A stretch of DNA of 64,000 bases from Treponema putidum (GTDB lineage Bacteria; Spirochaetota; Spirochaetia; Treponematales; Treponemataceae): positions 434,001-498,000 of the forward strand of contig NZ_CP009228.1 in NCBI RefSeq assembly GCF_000755145.1. Reading direction: 5' to 3'. Of the stretch, positions 25,989 to 34,593 are shown in pieces. Under the pieces are notes generated by a model. That model saw only the letters and a program-made list of their open reading frames with translations, was not told the origin of the DNA and searched no databases. A program made the translations under genes and the position numbers. Each line of letters starts with the position of its first letter. The stretch's first letter is position 1.

Positions 25989-26003
25989 GACGGAGCAACT
26001 TTT

Positions 26004-26522
26004 ATGGAAAACAACCGGCAAAAAGACAAAATCATAAAGTTCATTGCATTAAAAATATGGATGCGCATATCCGCCCTTTTTATCGGAGGTGCAATTTTTT
26101 ATCTTAATTTATCGGCAATGAAGGACGGTCAATATTCTATAATTGCTCTTATCTTCGGAGCCCTATTTTTAGCGGCCGGCCTTTTTGAAAGTTCTTGGTA
26201 CTTTAATATTACAAAATCACAAGCCGTTCAAAAGACGGGTTTGTTCTTTTTTCCAAAGACCAAAACTATAAACTTTTCGGCAATTCACAGCATTGAAGTT
26301 TATACCTTTAAAAGACCTATGCGTTTAGGTACATTTACCGAAGTCAAAATGATTTTACTTGACGGGAAAACAATAGTGATAGACAGCGATAAAACAAAGC
26401 TTCTTAAAAGGCAGCTTGAAGAAATCACAGAAGTTCAGGATGCAATAAGACTTCAAAATCATAAAAAGGCAGAAGACTTTTTTAATGCAGACGCAGCCGA
26501 TATTCTAACCCCTAAGGAATAA
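26004..26522 (+). CDS. Membrane protein with PH-like cytoplasmic domain, unknown function
   Basis: The protein is 172 residues. Two closely spaced membrane segments (about 15-34 and 40-60) are followed by a strand-rich region (AVQKTGLFFFPKTKTINFSAIHSIEVY, MILLDGKTIVIDSD) that resembles bacterial PH-like domains; this is a pattern-level inference. GGAGC precedes the ATG. It lies between the NYN gene and a small lipoprotein gene with short gaps. Confidence 0.65.
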   Translation: MENNRQKDKIIKFIALKIWMRISALFIGGAIFYLNLSAMKDGQYSIIALIFGALFLAAGLFESSWYFNITKSQAVQKTGLFFFPKTKTINFSAIHSIEVYTFKRPMRLGTFTEVKMILLDGKTIVIDSDKTKLLKRQLEEITEVQDAIRLQNHKKAEDFFNADAADILTPKE

Positions 26523-26527
26523 ATATT

Positions 26528-26935
26528 TTGAAAGCCTTAAAAATATTTTTTATTTTTGTTTTATTTCTTCTTTGCTGGAGCTGCAAACGTAAAGAGACTT
26601 CTGAAAATTTTCATATTCCTTTTTTAAAAGAGAAAGCGGAAGAAATTATTTTTATGATAAATGATAAGGACTGGGAAGGCATAAGAAACTTAAGCACCGA
26701 TGAGTTTAAACAAAACTTTGATGAAGAATTTATAAATTTAAATACTAAAATATTTTTTGAACCTGCAGGAAAATACCTCTACACAAAAGAAGCCTATTTT
26801 TTGGAAACGAAGGATAAAAACTCAGGGGAGGTTATAGGAGTTATTATCGTTAAGGCAGGATACGAAAAAAAAACTTTATGCTATACTTTTAATTTTGCAA
26901 AGGACACGAAGCTGATAGGTTTCTTTTTAAAATAA
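26528..26935 (+). CDS. Small putative lipoprotein
   Basis: The protein is 135 residues. The signal peptide ends in LCWSC, giving a lipidated cysteine near residue 19. The mature part (AEEIIFMINDKDWEGIRNLSTDEFK onward) resembles small NTF2-like DUF3887-type domains, but I am not certain. The TTG start follows AAGGA at the end of the upstream gene, so translation is probably coupled. Confidence 0.65.
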   Translation: MKALKIFFIFVLFLLCWSCKRKETSENFHIPFLKEKAEEIIFMINDKDWEGIRNLSTDEFKQNFDEEFINLNTKIFFEPAGKYLYTKEAYFLETKDKNSGEVIGVIIVKAGYEKKTLCYTFNFAKDTKLIGFFLK

Positions 26936-26970
26936 ACTTTAGATCATCTTAAAAATATTAAAAAGAAATT

Positions 26971-27843
26971 TTAATCTTTTTCCCAAAAGTATGTAAAAAA
27001 GTAGCTCGTAATATCCTCAGGATCAGTTTCATCGCTTAGCTTATAGGCATTAGTAGCCCTCTGAATTGTGCATTGAGTTTTTTCGGTAAATAACTTTGAA
27101 AGCACGTACATTGCAGGCCTGTTATCGCAGATACCGAGCGTCCATGCAGAAGGTTTTAAACTTGTTAAAAAATAGCGGGACTTTGCATCCTTTTTATCCG
27201 TTTTTTCTATATCGGATTTATGCGAAAAATCGGTAGAAACCAAAAGGAAGGAATCCTTATCTTTGACGGAAAAAACTTCTTTTACCGCTTCATAAAGTTT
27301 AACTGCAAGGTTCATATTTACGGGAGGTTCTCCAAAATAAGCGACGGCAACAACCTTTGCATCAGGAAAATAGTTTTTTATGTAGGGAATCAAGGTTGAA
27401 ACACCGTGCTCGTAAACAAAGACGCTGTCATCAAAGGGCACATCAAAAAGGCGGGATAACTTTTCGGCCTTATCTTTTTCTGAATTAACAAGGCCATCAT
27501 TAGTTTGCCATGATCCGCCTGTTAAAGAAAAATCATAAAGAGAAAGCCCCCAATGGGAGGGGCTTAAAATATAAAAAGTTTTTATCTTTCTTGCCTTGGC
27601 AAGTTCGGTAAACCAATCATTTATTAAGGCATCTGTTAGAAGATGGTGGCTCACCGTTCCGCCCCAAGGCCTTGCTCCCGTAGGCAAGGAAGACTCCTTG
27701 GGGATAAACCTCGTCACAGGAGGCCTTTCCCCATCGGAACTCCATGTTCTAAAAACTTTTTCAGAATCTTGAGTCCCGCCTTTTTTGCCGGTACAGGCTA
27801 TTAAACAAAAACAAACAAAAAATATAGTGTTTATAAATTTCAT
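26971..27843 (-). CDS. Memo family (AmmeMemoRadiSam B) lipoprotein
   Basis: The protein is 290 residues. It begins with a lipoprotein signal ending in CLIAC (Cys17). The mature part fits the Memo fold, related to non-haem iron dioxygenases: TVSHHLL (H66, H67), ILSPSHWG (H97), YEHGVSTLIPYI and VSTDFSHK, the positions of the metal and active-site residues in Memo. Most Memo proteins are cytoplasmic and occur with AMMECR1 and a radical SAM protein; neither is present here. It lies 37 nt downstream of the DUF3160 lipoprotein gene on the same strand, so both are probably envelope proteins of one operon. Confidence 0.8.
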   Translation of the reverse strand: MKFINTIFFVCFCLIACTGKKGGTQDSEKVFRTWSSDGERPPVTRFIPKESSLPTGARPWGGTVSHHLLTDALINDWFTELAKARKIKTFYILSPSHWGLSLYDFSLTGGSWQTNDGLVNSEKDKAEKLSRLFDVPFDDSVFVYEHGVSTLIPYIKNYFPDAKVVAVAYFGEPPVNMNLAVKLYEAVKEVFSVKDKDSFLLVSTDFSHKSDIEKTDKKDAKSRYFLTSLKPSAWTLGICDNRPAMYVLSKLFTEKTQCTIQRATNAYKLSDETDPEDITSYFFTYFWEKD

Positions 27844-27880
27844 ATTATTTAAAATTCAAGTCCGGCAAAAAAAGTTTCTT

Positions 27881-30640
27881 TTAAAAAGAAATATTTTGAG
27901 CCCAAAAAGGCTTTAGCTCTTCCATGTCTTCATCAGCATAGACCCTTTCCTTCCATTGCTCGTTTGTCAGACGGTTAGAACTATCCTGCTCAAACTCGTA
28001 GTAGTTAAAACAATAACCGACAGCGATTCTCTTTCCGCCTTGAGCATCGTTTAATGGAACGTAGATTCTATACGGAATACCGACAGCCGTTTCAAGCACA
28101 AAGCCTTCTTCTCCGTTTGTAAACACATCAGCAACCAAGGCCATACGAAACTGCTCGGGATCGGCATGTGCATTTATTGAAGGCATAAGAATGCGGCCAA
28201 AGAATGCCGGTATCAAGGTTATCCATTTTAGATCTTTTTCAGGAACGGGCTTATCCGCAATTTCAAGTTTAACAATATCGGCAGCATGTAAGGCAGCATC
28301 TTTTAACATTTCAAGCTTTTGCAAATTCTTTTCATCTATAAGTTTATAGGGTCTTAATGCATTTATAAGAACATCCACAGAAGAAGCGGCATTTTCCCAA
28401 AATGCTAAGTTAGGCTCTATATAGTGAACCGGATCGGGAATCTTCTTTACCCTATAGGTAAGATCGGCACTAGGGCCGCCTCCAAGCTCTGCAAAAGACT
28501 GTTTTGTATATAAAATAGTATCATGCCTTAACTCTGCCCATGTTCCGTGAGCCGACAATAAAGACTTTACACTCCATGCAGGGCTTTCGGTAAAGTAAAA
28601 ACCGGAACCTTGCTCAAAACGGGCTTGCAAGCCTATCTCGTTTAGGGTTTTACCGTAATATGTCTTTCCCAATATTTTATCGGGAGAAGAGACGGCTTCT
28701 TTTTCAATTGCATCAAGGATAGTCTTTAACTTAGGAAAATCAGCGTAATCTTTTTGCAGCAATAAGTCGGCAGAATTTGAGCCTAGTGCTTTCATAATAT
28801 CCAACCCCTTAACATGTGCACGGCCATACAGTCTGGGAGAACTTACCAAGCTGTGAACATAAGAATCAAATATAAATCTCTGACCGAAAAGTCTCCAACC
28901 CATGGGAGGTTTTCTTTCTTCATCGGTACCTTTGGAAGCTGTGTAAAAAGCGGAAGAACCTGCTATGGCAGGAGGCCTTAGTTTTTCGTGAGCCGATTTC
29001 ATAAATGCGAGCAAGTTGTTTTTGTCGCTTGCCCATTTTTCAAAGTCTTTTACATTATAGCTTTTCCAGATAGGCAAAACTTCTTTAAAAGATAGATCAT
29101 CGGATAGGCCGATTAAATCGGTTATCGGATCAAAAAGGGCAGCCCACTTTTTATAAAGATCCTCATCATTTTTTACAAGCTCGGTAATTAAAAGAGCTAT
29201 GGGTTCCATATTCAAAGTCAGGGAATAGGAATCGGAACCGGCCGTTCCGTCTTGTTCCAAAACCTCAGGCCCCTTATCGGCAATTAAAAAATGAGCATGT
29301 CCGAACCACATCATAGCCCTAAAATAAGCTGACAAGATGCCGTTTTTTGTGTAGTGACCTCTCGGCTTATATTGGGAATAATCTTCTTTTGTAGAAGCTC
29401 CGTCTTCAAATGTAAAAAGAGGAGAAGTTGCAAGGCCTTGGGCATTATCTATCAGCTCTATTTCTTCACTTACCGTTTTAGGGTATTTTGAAAGAACTTC
29501 ATCTTTATCGGGTTCTTTATAAACAGTTTCAGTAGAGCCGTACTTATCTTTTTGAATTACAGATTCGGGAGCCAGCTCCAAGAGGGCACGGGCAACTTGG
29601 AAATAGATTTTAGCTTTTTCTAAGGTTTCAGATTTTGCCGCAGGAAAGCCTTTTTGATTTACATTACTTAAACCATCCTCAAAGGCCTTTACAAGCTCAA
29701 GAAGTCTAGGAACAAAAAACTTTTCTTCAATATTCTGTAAGGTTCTGTCAAAAAGAAGATGCTTTGTATGAGCCATCAAATCTGTGGTAATAAAAAGCGT
29801 AGTGCCGTCATTATGCATAAGGCTTGCATTATAATTATCTTCATATGATTCGTAATGATAACCATAATGATTTCTGTACAGGGCAATCATATCATCACCG
29901 GACATCATATGGAGGTAATATTCATCCGGTTTAACTTTTTCAAAGATCAACCTATCCCTCTCCAAAACAGCTTGGTGCTCCTTGCTTAAAAATTCATAAC
30001 CGAATACCGAATAGAATTCTTTAGGAACACCGTTTGTTAAATAACGCATGGAAATCATTTGATTTTTTTTCAAATCATTATCCATACCTGTAAGATCAGC
30101 TCCAAAGACAAGCCCTTTTTCTCCCTTCCATGTTGTACGGTAAAAATAATTTTGATTTTCTTGGAACTTAAAAACACCGAAATCGAATTCATCTTCGGGA
30201 TCGAAAGGAAGCCTTATCGGTTCTTGTTCAATGTTCAAAACCGTGCCGAACGGAATTGGAATTCCCTTAGGCAGTTTTGCTAAGTCTTCTTGAGATTTTA
30301 ATTCTGCATTAGGATAGAATAAACAAAGATCGCTTCCGACCACTGCCGTCATACCTTCTTTCACTTCATTAAAAGGGAAATCTTTAAAAACAAGTTTATC
30401 GTTTAAATATTTTTGATGAGCAGAAGTTGCCTTAGACTTACTTTTAAATTCGGTATTCAATAGACTATTGTATGCTATTTTTTCAATATCTTTTTTTGAA
30501 GTCAGACCTTCTTCAGCTTTTGCAATATCCGATACTTCGGCGGCAGCCTCTGTTTCAGACACATTAGCATCTACCGATTCTTTTTTTTCTTTTGCATTGC
30601 AAGAAAAAAGCAATAAAACAGCCAAAGCCGGCACAAACAT
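27881..30640 (-). CDS. DUF3160 family lipoprotein, start region frame-broken
   Basis: The open frame encodes 919 residues of a DUF3160-type exported protein of unknown function. The visible N-terminus is a hydrophobic segment ending in LLFSC without the usual basic residues. A GGAGG site and an ATG at 30664-30666 lie upstream in another frame. Adding one base to the five-base A run on the coding strand (plus 30651-30655) would give MFKLKKNVFMFVPALAVLL, a normal lipoprotein signal. The real gene therefore probably starts at 30666. The break is a sequencing error, a mutation or a phase-variable tract. The Memo lipoprotein gene follows. Confidence 0.8.
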   Translation of the reverse strand: MFVPALAVLLLFSCNAKEKKESVDANVSETEAAAEVSDIAKAEEGLTSKKDIEKIAYNSLLNTEFKSKSKATSAHQKYLNDKLVFKDFPFNEVKEGMTAVVGSDLCLFYPNAELKSQEDLAKLPKGIPIPFGTVLNIEQEPIRLPFDPEDEFDFGVFKFQENQNYFYRTTWKGEKGLVFGADLTGMDNDLKKNQMISMRYLTNGVPKEFYSVFGYEFLSKEHQAVLERDRLIFEKVKPDEYYLHMMSGDDMIALYRNHYGYHYESYEDNYNASLMHNDGTTLFITTDLMAHTKHLLFDRTLQNIEEKFFVPRLLELVKAFEDGLSNVNQKGFPAAKSETLEKAKIYFQVARALLELAPESVIQKDKYGSTETVYKEPDKDEVLSKYPKTVSEEIELIDNAQGLATSPLFTFEDGASTKEDYSQYKPRGHYTKNGILSAYFRAMMWFGHAHFLIADKGPEVLEQDGTAGSDSYSLTLNMEPIALLITELVKNDEDLYKKWAALFDPITDLIGLSDDLSFKEVLPIWKSYNVKDFEKWASDKNNLLAFMKSAHEKLRPPAIAGSSAFYTASKGTDEERKPPMGWRLFGQRFIFDSYVHSLVSSPRLYGRAHVKGLDIMKALGSNSADLLLQKDYADFPKLKTILDAIEKEAVSSPDKILGKTYYGKTLNEIGLQARFEQGSGFYFTESPAWSVKSLLSAHGTWAELRHDTILYTKQSFAELGGGPSADLTYRVKKIPDPVHYIEPNLAFWENAASSVDVLINALRPYKLIDEKNLQKLEMLKDAALHAADIVKLEIADKPVPEKDLKWITLIPAFFGRILMPSINAHADPEQFRMALVADVFTNGEEGFVLETAVGIPYRIYVPLNDAQGGKRIAVGYCFNYYEFEQDSSNRLTNEQWKERVYADEDMEELKPFWAQNISF

Positions 30641-30754
30641 AAAAACATTCTTTTTAACTTAAACATTTTAAAATTCCTCCATAAAATAAATATTACATAA
30701 TCGATTTTTACATAATAGCACAAATCTACCTAATTGACAAGCTAAAGGGAAAAA

Positions 30755-30784
30755 ATGAAAATATTCTTTTTAAGAGAATATTAA
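30755..30784 (+). CDS. Possible nine-codon leader ORF before the rRNA methyltransferase
   Basis: AAAGGGA at a good spacing precedes ATG 30755, which opens a nine-codon frame, MKIFFLREY, ending at TAA 30782-30784, four bases before the methyltransferase ATG. An inverted repeat AATATTC/GAATATT (30760-30766 and 30776-30782) overlaps it. The main gene has no good ribosome-binding site of its own, so coupling is plausible. Confidence 0.35.
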   Translation: MKIFFLREY

Positions 30785-30787
30785 ATA

Positions 30788-31849
30788 ATGCTGAATAAAA
30801 GTGCTCCCCGAATAAAAACGTTAAAAGGCAGGGCTTGGCTCACCGTTCCTCAGTTTGAAAATCATCTTCTTGATGAATTGGGAATTCCTCACACGGATAT
30901 GCCTCTGGGGATTATCCAACTTCCAAAAGATGCATCCGTTTACGGCAATATTATCTACAGGGAAAATTTTCCGAAAGATATTTTTTGGAGCCGCCTTTGT
31001 ATGGAGGAACCTTTTATAGCCGAGTTTTCAAGTATAAACGAGGCCGCCGATATTTTACGTTCAATCCAAAGAAACTGGGCATTTGTTCCCTTTAACTGTT
31101 TTAGGCGGGCGGAACTCATCGAAAAAAAACTTCCATTCATAAGCAAAAAAGAAAGGGCATTTCCCTATGACGTTCCGTCAGCCGAAATGGGAATCTGGAC
31201 GCTTTTAAACGAAAATCAAATTTTTGCTTCGGCAAAGACTTCAAGCCCCTTCCCCCGCGGTGAAATTTTCTTTAAAGAAGATAAGATAAATCCGCCGAGC
31301 CGAGCCTACTTAAAAATGTGGGAAGCCTTAAGCCTCTTAAATTTTTACTTAAAAAAATATCAAGAAAAAAACGGCCTTGCTGAAAAACCCGAAGCTATGC
31401 CCGCAGTTTCTTCCGAAAAAAAGAATTCTCTGCCAGCAGCCGGTTCTATCTGCCTCGATGCCGGAGCCTGCCCGGGAGGCTGGAGCTGGGTGCTGGACAG
31501 CTTAGGCTGCAAGATTATCGCAATCGACAGAAGTCCCTTGAGACCCGATTTAATGGCAAAGAAAAATATAGAATTTATAAAACATGATGCCTTTACCTTA
31601 AAGCCGGAAGACATAGGAAAAATAGATTGGCTTTGCTCCGATGTAATTTGTTATCCTCCGAGGCTTTATGATTGGATTATAAAATGGATTGACTCGGGCC
31701 TTTGCGAAAAATTTATTTGCACAATAAAGATGCAGGGAGAACCCGATAACGAAACCGTTAAAAAGTTTGCAGCAATTCCAAACTCGAAGATTGTCCATCT
31801 TACGGCAAACAAGCACGAACTAACCTGGCTAAAAGCCCCGTTTATATAA
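30788..31849 (+). CDS. RlmM/RrmJ-type SAM-dependent rRNA 2'-O-methyltransferase
   Basis: The protein is 353 residues. Residues about 1-190 are an accessory region. The C-terminal Rossmann domain has the SAM-binding CLDAGACPGGWSWVLD and the K-D-K-E set of ribose 2'-O-methyltransferases: aspartate in WLCSDV, lysine in CTIKMQG and glutamate in NKHELTW. The arrangement resembles RlmM (YgdE), which methylates C2498 of 23S rRNA, so an rRNA target is likely but not proven. Translation may be coupled to a nine-codon ORF just upstream. Confidence 0.8.
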   Translation: MLNKSAPRIKTLKGRAWLTVPQFENHLLDELGIPHTDMPLGIIQLPKDASVYGNIIYRENFPKDIFWSRLCMEEPFIAEFSSINEAADILRSIQRNWAFVPFNCFRRAELIEKKLPFISKKERAFPYDVPSAEMGIWTLLNENQIFASAKTSSPFPRGEIFFKEDKINPPSRAYLKMWEALSLLNFYLKKYQEKNGLAEKPEAMPAVSSEKKNSLPAAGSICLDAGACPGGWSWVLDSLGCKIIAIDRSPLRPDLMAKKNIEFIKHDAFTLKPEDIGKIDWLCSDVICYPPRLYDWIIKWIDSGLCEKFICTIKMQGEPDNETVKKFAAIPNSKIVHLTANKHELTWLKAPFI

Positions 31850-32128
31850 CGGTAAGTTGTTCGGCATCTAAACTTAGCAATTACCCATTTTTCACAGGAA
31901 GTGTGGTGGTTCTGTAAGTAAAACTCTACCACTTATATCACAACCGTCCATGGCGGGTAAAGGCCTAAAACTCGTGATTAAAAAATATACAAGGAGGTAT
32001 ATTTTTTAATCGAGCTTCAAGATAGTCTCGAATACTGTTTTGACGCACTGTCGAATTATGCTCCACGTCTGCCGTAGGTTAGCACTTCGGCCGGCGTAGG
32101 TTATAGCCTACGTCCGGCATAGATCAGG
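31850..32128. other. 279-bp non-coding gap with two strong hairpins
   Basis: This gap lies between converging genes. GATTAAAAAATATAC (31976-31990) pairs perfectly with GTATATTTTTTAATC (31997-32011) around the loop AAGGAG. A second hairpin pairs GCCGGCGTAGG (32090-32100) with CCTACG-T-CCGGC (32107-32118), with one bulge. Either could end transcription from one side. No ORF or RNA gene is recognisable. Confidence 0.6.
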
Positions 32129-33554
32129 TTATCGCCACTCCCTATACCATTTGGCATCGGTGTTTTCGAATGTTAAAGTTCCCGAACGTGTGTCGAGTTT
32201 TGCAATGCGGTTTATGTTTGGGTATACAGTATAACCCTGGTACCCCTCTATCGAGCTGAATATTGCACCGTCGTCGGCGATATACAAGACGCCGTCTTCA
32301 AAGCCGATAATGCGCCGTGCCCCATAAAAACGGTCTTGAGGCTCACCCTCAAAACGATACACAGCAGTCCCACTGCCACCGGGATATTCTATATAGCTTT
32401 CTATACCGCCAAAGCCGTACCTGCCCGACTCGGTCATATGGCCGTCTTCGGTGTAGGTGTACTCAAGAACCCCGCCGTAAAAAATTTTGCTGCCTAAGCC
32501 GATGAGATACGGAGCGCCGATCGTAAAAACCATATACACTTTATTCCCGTACGCAAACATATCTTGGCATTGGCCGCTTTGGTGGGCAATGGCTGGATCA
32601 CCTGTTATGGGTATAATATCTTTTAAAGGATCCGTTTGGTATATAGGACTTGGAATAACCCCTGAACCGTCAGCAATTAGTTTACGCATTCTAAGTCTCT
32701 TCACCACTCCATCAGTCTCATACGCGAACAAATACCCGTTATAGGCGGCAATAGCATGATACGAGCCGTCGCTGTCGGTAAGCAAAACTGCTTTTGGTGT
32801 ATGGGGAGGAGCAGCATCATCTTTTATTTCGTAGATATTATGGCCTTCGGTAACGTACACCTTTCCCGTTTTTAAGTCGGTTGTAAGGCCTGTAACATCG
32901 ACAGCAGGACTGATACTAGTAAGGTTGACCTGTTTATCAGTGCTGCCCTCGCTGGTATACCGCTGTATTTCAAAACCGTTGAAACCGTCGTGATATGCTG
33001 CATACAGCCGCCCCTTACCGTCCCTCGTACAAAAAAAACTATTACTGGGGGTGTTAGGACCCGGTTGTGTTATCTCAAGCGGAGTCCCGCTCATATTAAG
33101 TTTAAACGTGTATGGGTTGGTAGGGTCACTTTGTATTGCTGAAAAAAAGTACCGGCCGCATGGACGCTATTACCTTGTTCAGTTTGACGGCAGCCTCGTT
33201 ATCGCCGCTTTCTACGGTTAGGCCGGTAAAGCCCGTCCACGTTGCCGACGGGGTTATAATAGAAACCTTTATGTGCACCGTTTCGCCGACCGGCAGGATT
33301 TGCGAAAAAACTTTCGGTTCGTCTTTTTCAAGTCGCTTTGTAATGGGCACGATAGAATTGCCTGTAATGTCGATTTGCATTGTGCTGTCCGAAAGGTTAG
33401 GAAGCCCGTTCGCCCCGATAGACCGCGCCGCACCATTTTCAAAGTCGAGTGTTAATACGCCGTATTCAGGGGCGGTAAGATTACAGGAAGTTTGCAGTAT
33501 AAGCGCAGCGGTAAGCAGTGCTGCCGCAAACAGTAAAATAACATTTTTTTTCAT
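32129..33554 (-). pseudogene. Lipoprotein with propeller-like domain, split by a frame break
   Basis: The frames 33554-33126 and 33094-32129 join into one protein of about 474 residues if one base is removed from the seven-base run at 33142-33148; the junction then reads RPVLFSAIQSDPTNPYTFKLNMSG. The N-terminus is a lipoprotein signal ending in LQTSC (cysteine near residue 24), and the C-terminal part has repeats such as KVYVTEGHNIYEI and GVLYIADDGAIF that resemble a beta-propeller. AGGAGG precedes the ATG. The region is visibly more GC-rich than its neighbours, suggesting acquisition or a different expansion history. It has its own promoter and a structured leader. Confidence 0.7.
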
Positions 33555-33660
33555 AAGTTTCCTCCTCGTACCGTAAAAGGTATAACTGCCGGCTTTCCGT
33601 GCCGGTACATAAAGTTGAAAGCGAGCGGCGCCGTCTTAAGCCACAAGGTTCAACAACGAT
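33555..33660 (-). promoter_or_regulatory. Structured 5' leader of the lipoprotein gene
   Basis: The predicted leader is about 105 nt. GTTGAA and TTCAAC close one stem-loop. Then GTACCG and CGGTAC close a second that contains a GGC-ACGGAAA-GCC hairpin, directly before the AGGAGG site. I could not match it to a known riboswitch class. Confidence 0.4.
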
Positions 33661-33666
33661 ACTTAT

Positions 33667-33695
33667 AGTATAAGGCAAAGTACCGATAAAATCAA
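33667..33695 (-). promoter_or_regulatory. Sigma-70 promoter of the lipoprotein gene
   Basis: On the minus strand TTGATT (33695-33690), a 17-nt spacer and TATACT (33672-33667) precede the structured leader. Confidence 0.65.
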
Positions 33696-33883
33696 TAAGT
33701 TTATTCCCGGCGTTTTTGTAGGGGAAAAGAGATGCACTTGTCAGACGCAAGTTTGTTTTTTGTTTTTCAGTGTTCTAAAATTTTTAATACATGCCCCTCT
33801 CTCACATTTTTAGCAATGCTACACAGTAATCCGCATATTTTCTACAGGGCAAGACATTTGCAGGTGTATTCCAATCTTATTAC

Positions 33884-34528
33884 TTACTTACCGAAAAAGC
33901 TGCGCTGCCCTGCTTTTACCCATCGGCCGGGACTTCGGGACAAGACCGGTGAAGCTATCTGATTGCATAACCAATCGGCAAAAACCTCATCTTCAAAACC
34001 TTCTAATTTTACCAAAAGCGTTTGCACACCGGGGAGCTCGGTCTTTCTTACGGCATCAACCGTTTCTTCTGCAATACGGGAAAAGGCGGCAGAGGCTGCC
34101 GAAATATTAGGATTACCGCAAGGAATATCCGCATCACGGTGAACAAAGATTAGCCGGCCTTGAGCTTTTTTAATATAGTAGTTCTTTAAAACAAGGGAAA
34201 GAGCTGCATTCGCAGAAACAAGATCGCTTATCGTCTTGTCTATAGAAAGGGCATCCGTCCCCGGATATATTTTGGAATAAGCAGGAGCATCAAAAATCAA
34301 AATTGATGTATCGGCCGCAATATTTATGTTTTTTAATTTAAGAGGAATAGCCTGAAGCGAAAAAAGAGATGAGCGGTTCCATTCTATTTCGGTAGTAACA
34401 CCGCTTTCTTTATTATCTTCTTTATACTCCGAACTCAAACAAACCTTTAAGCCCTTATCTCTAAGTTTATTCGCAAGCTCTTGCGAAAACTTTAATCTAT
34501 TATCCGTAATAAAAATTCCTGAATCCAT
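33884..34528 (-). CDS. Hypothetical protein, possibly SDR-like
   Basis: The protein is 214 residues with no signal peptide or membrane segment. Alternating strands and helices, with SANAALSLVLKNYYIKKAQGRLIFVHRDAD and a SAASAAFSRIAEE helix, recall the second half of short-chain dehydrogenases, but the glycine-rich nucleotide motif and the YxxxK pair are not evident. It lies 65 nt downstream of the YitT gene on the same strand. The roughly 220 bases between its end and the promoter of the next minus-strand gene hold no recognisable gene. Confidence 0.6.
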   Translation of the reverse strand: MDSGIFITDNRLKFSQELANKLRDKGLKVCLSSEYKEDNKESGVTTEIEWNRSSLFSLQAIPLKLKNINIAADTSILIFDAPAYSKIYPGTDALSIDKTISDLVSANAALSLVLKNYYIKKAQGRLIFVHRDADIPCGNPNISAASAAFSRIAEETVDAVRKTELPGVQTLLVKLEGFEDEVFADWLCNQIASPVLSRSPGRWVKAGQRSFFGK

Positions 34529-34593
34529 AGCTTGAATATACCATAATTAACTATCTGCCGTCAATGACTGAATTCAATCCATAAAATAGCAGT

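Noticed and set aside
33730-33883. Possible small gene between the lipoprotein promoter and the SDR-like gene
   Set aside because: No frame with a start, ribosome-binding site and protein-like sequence was found.
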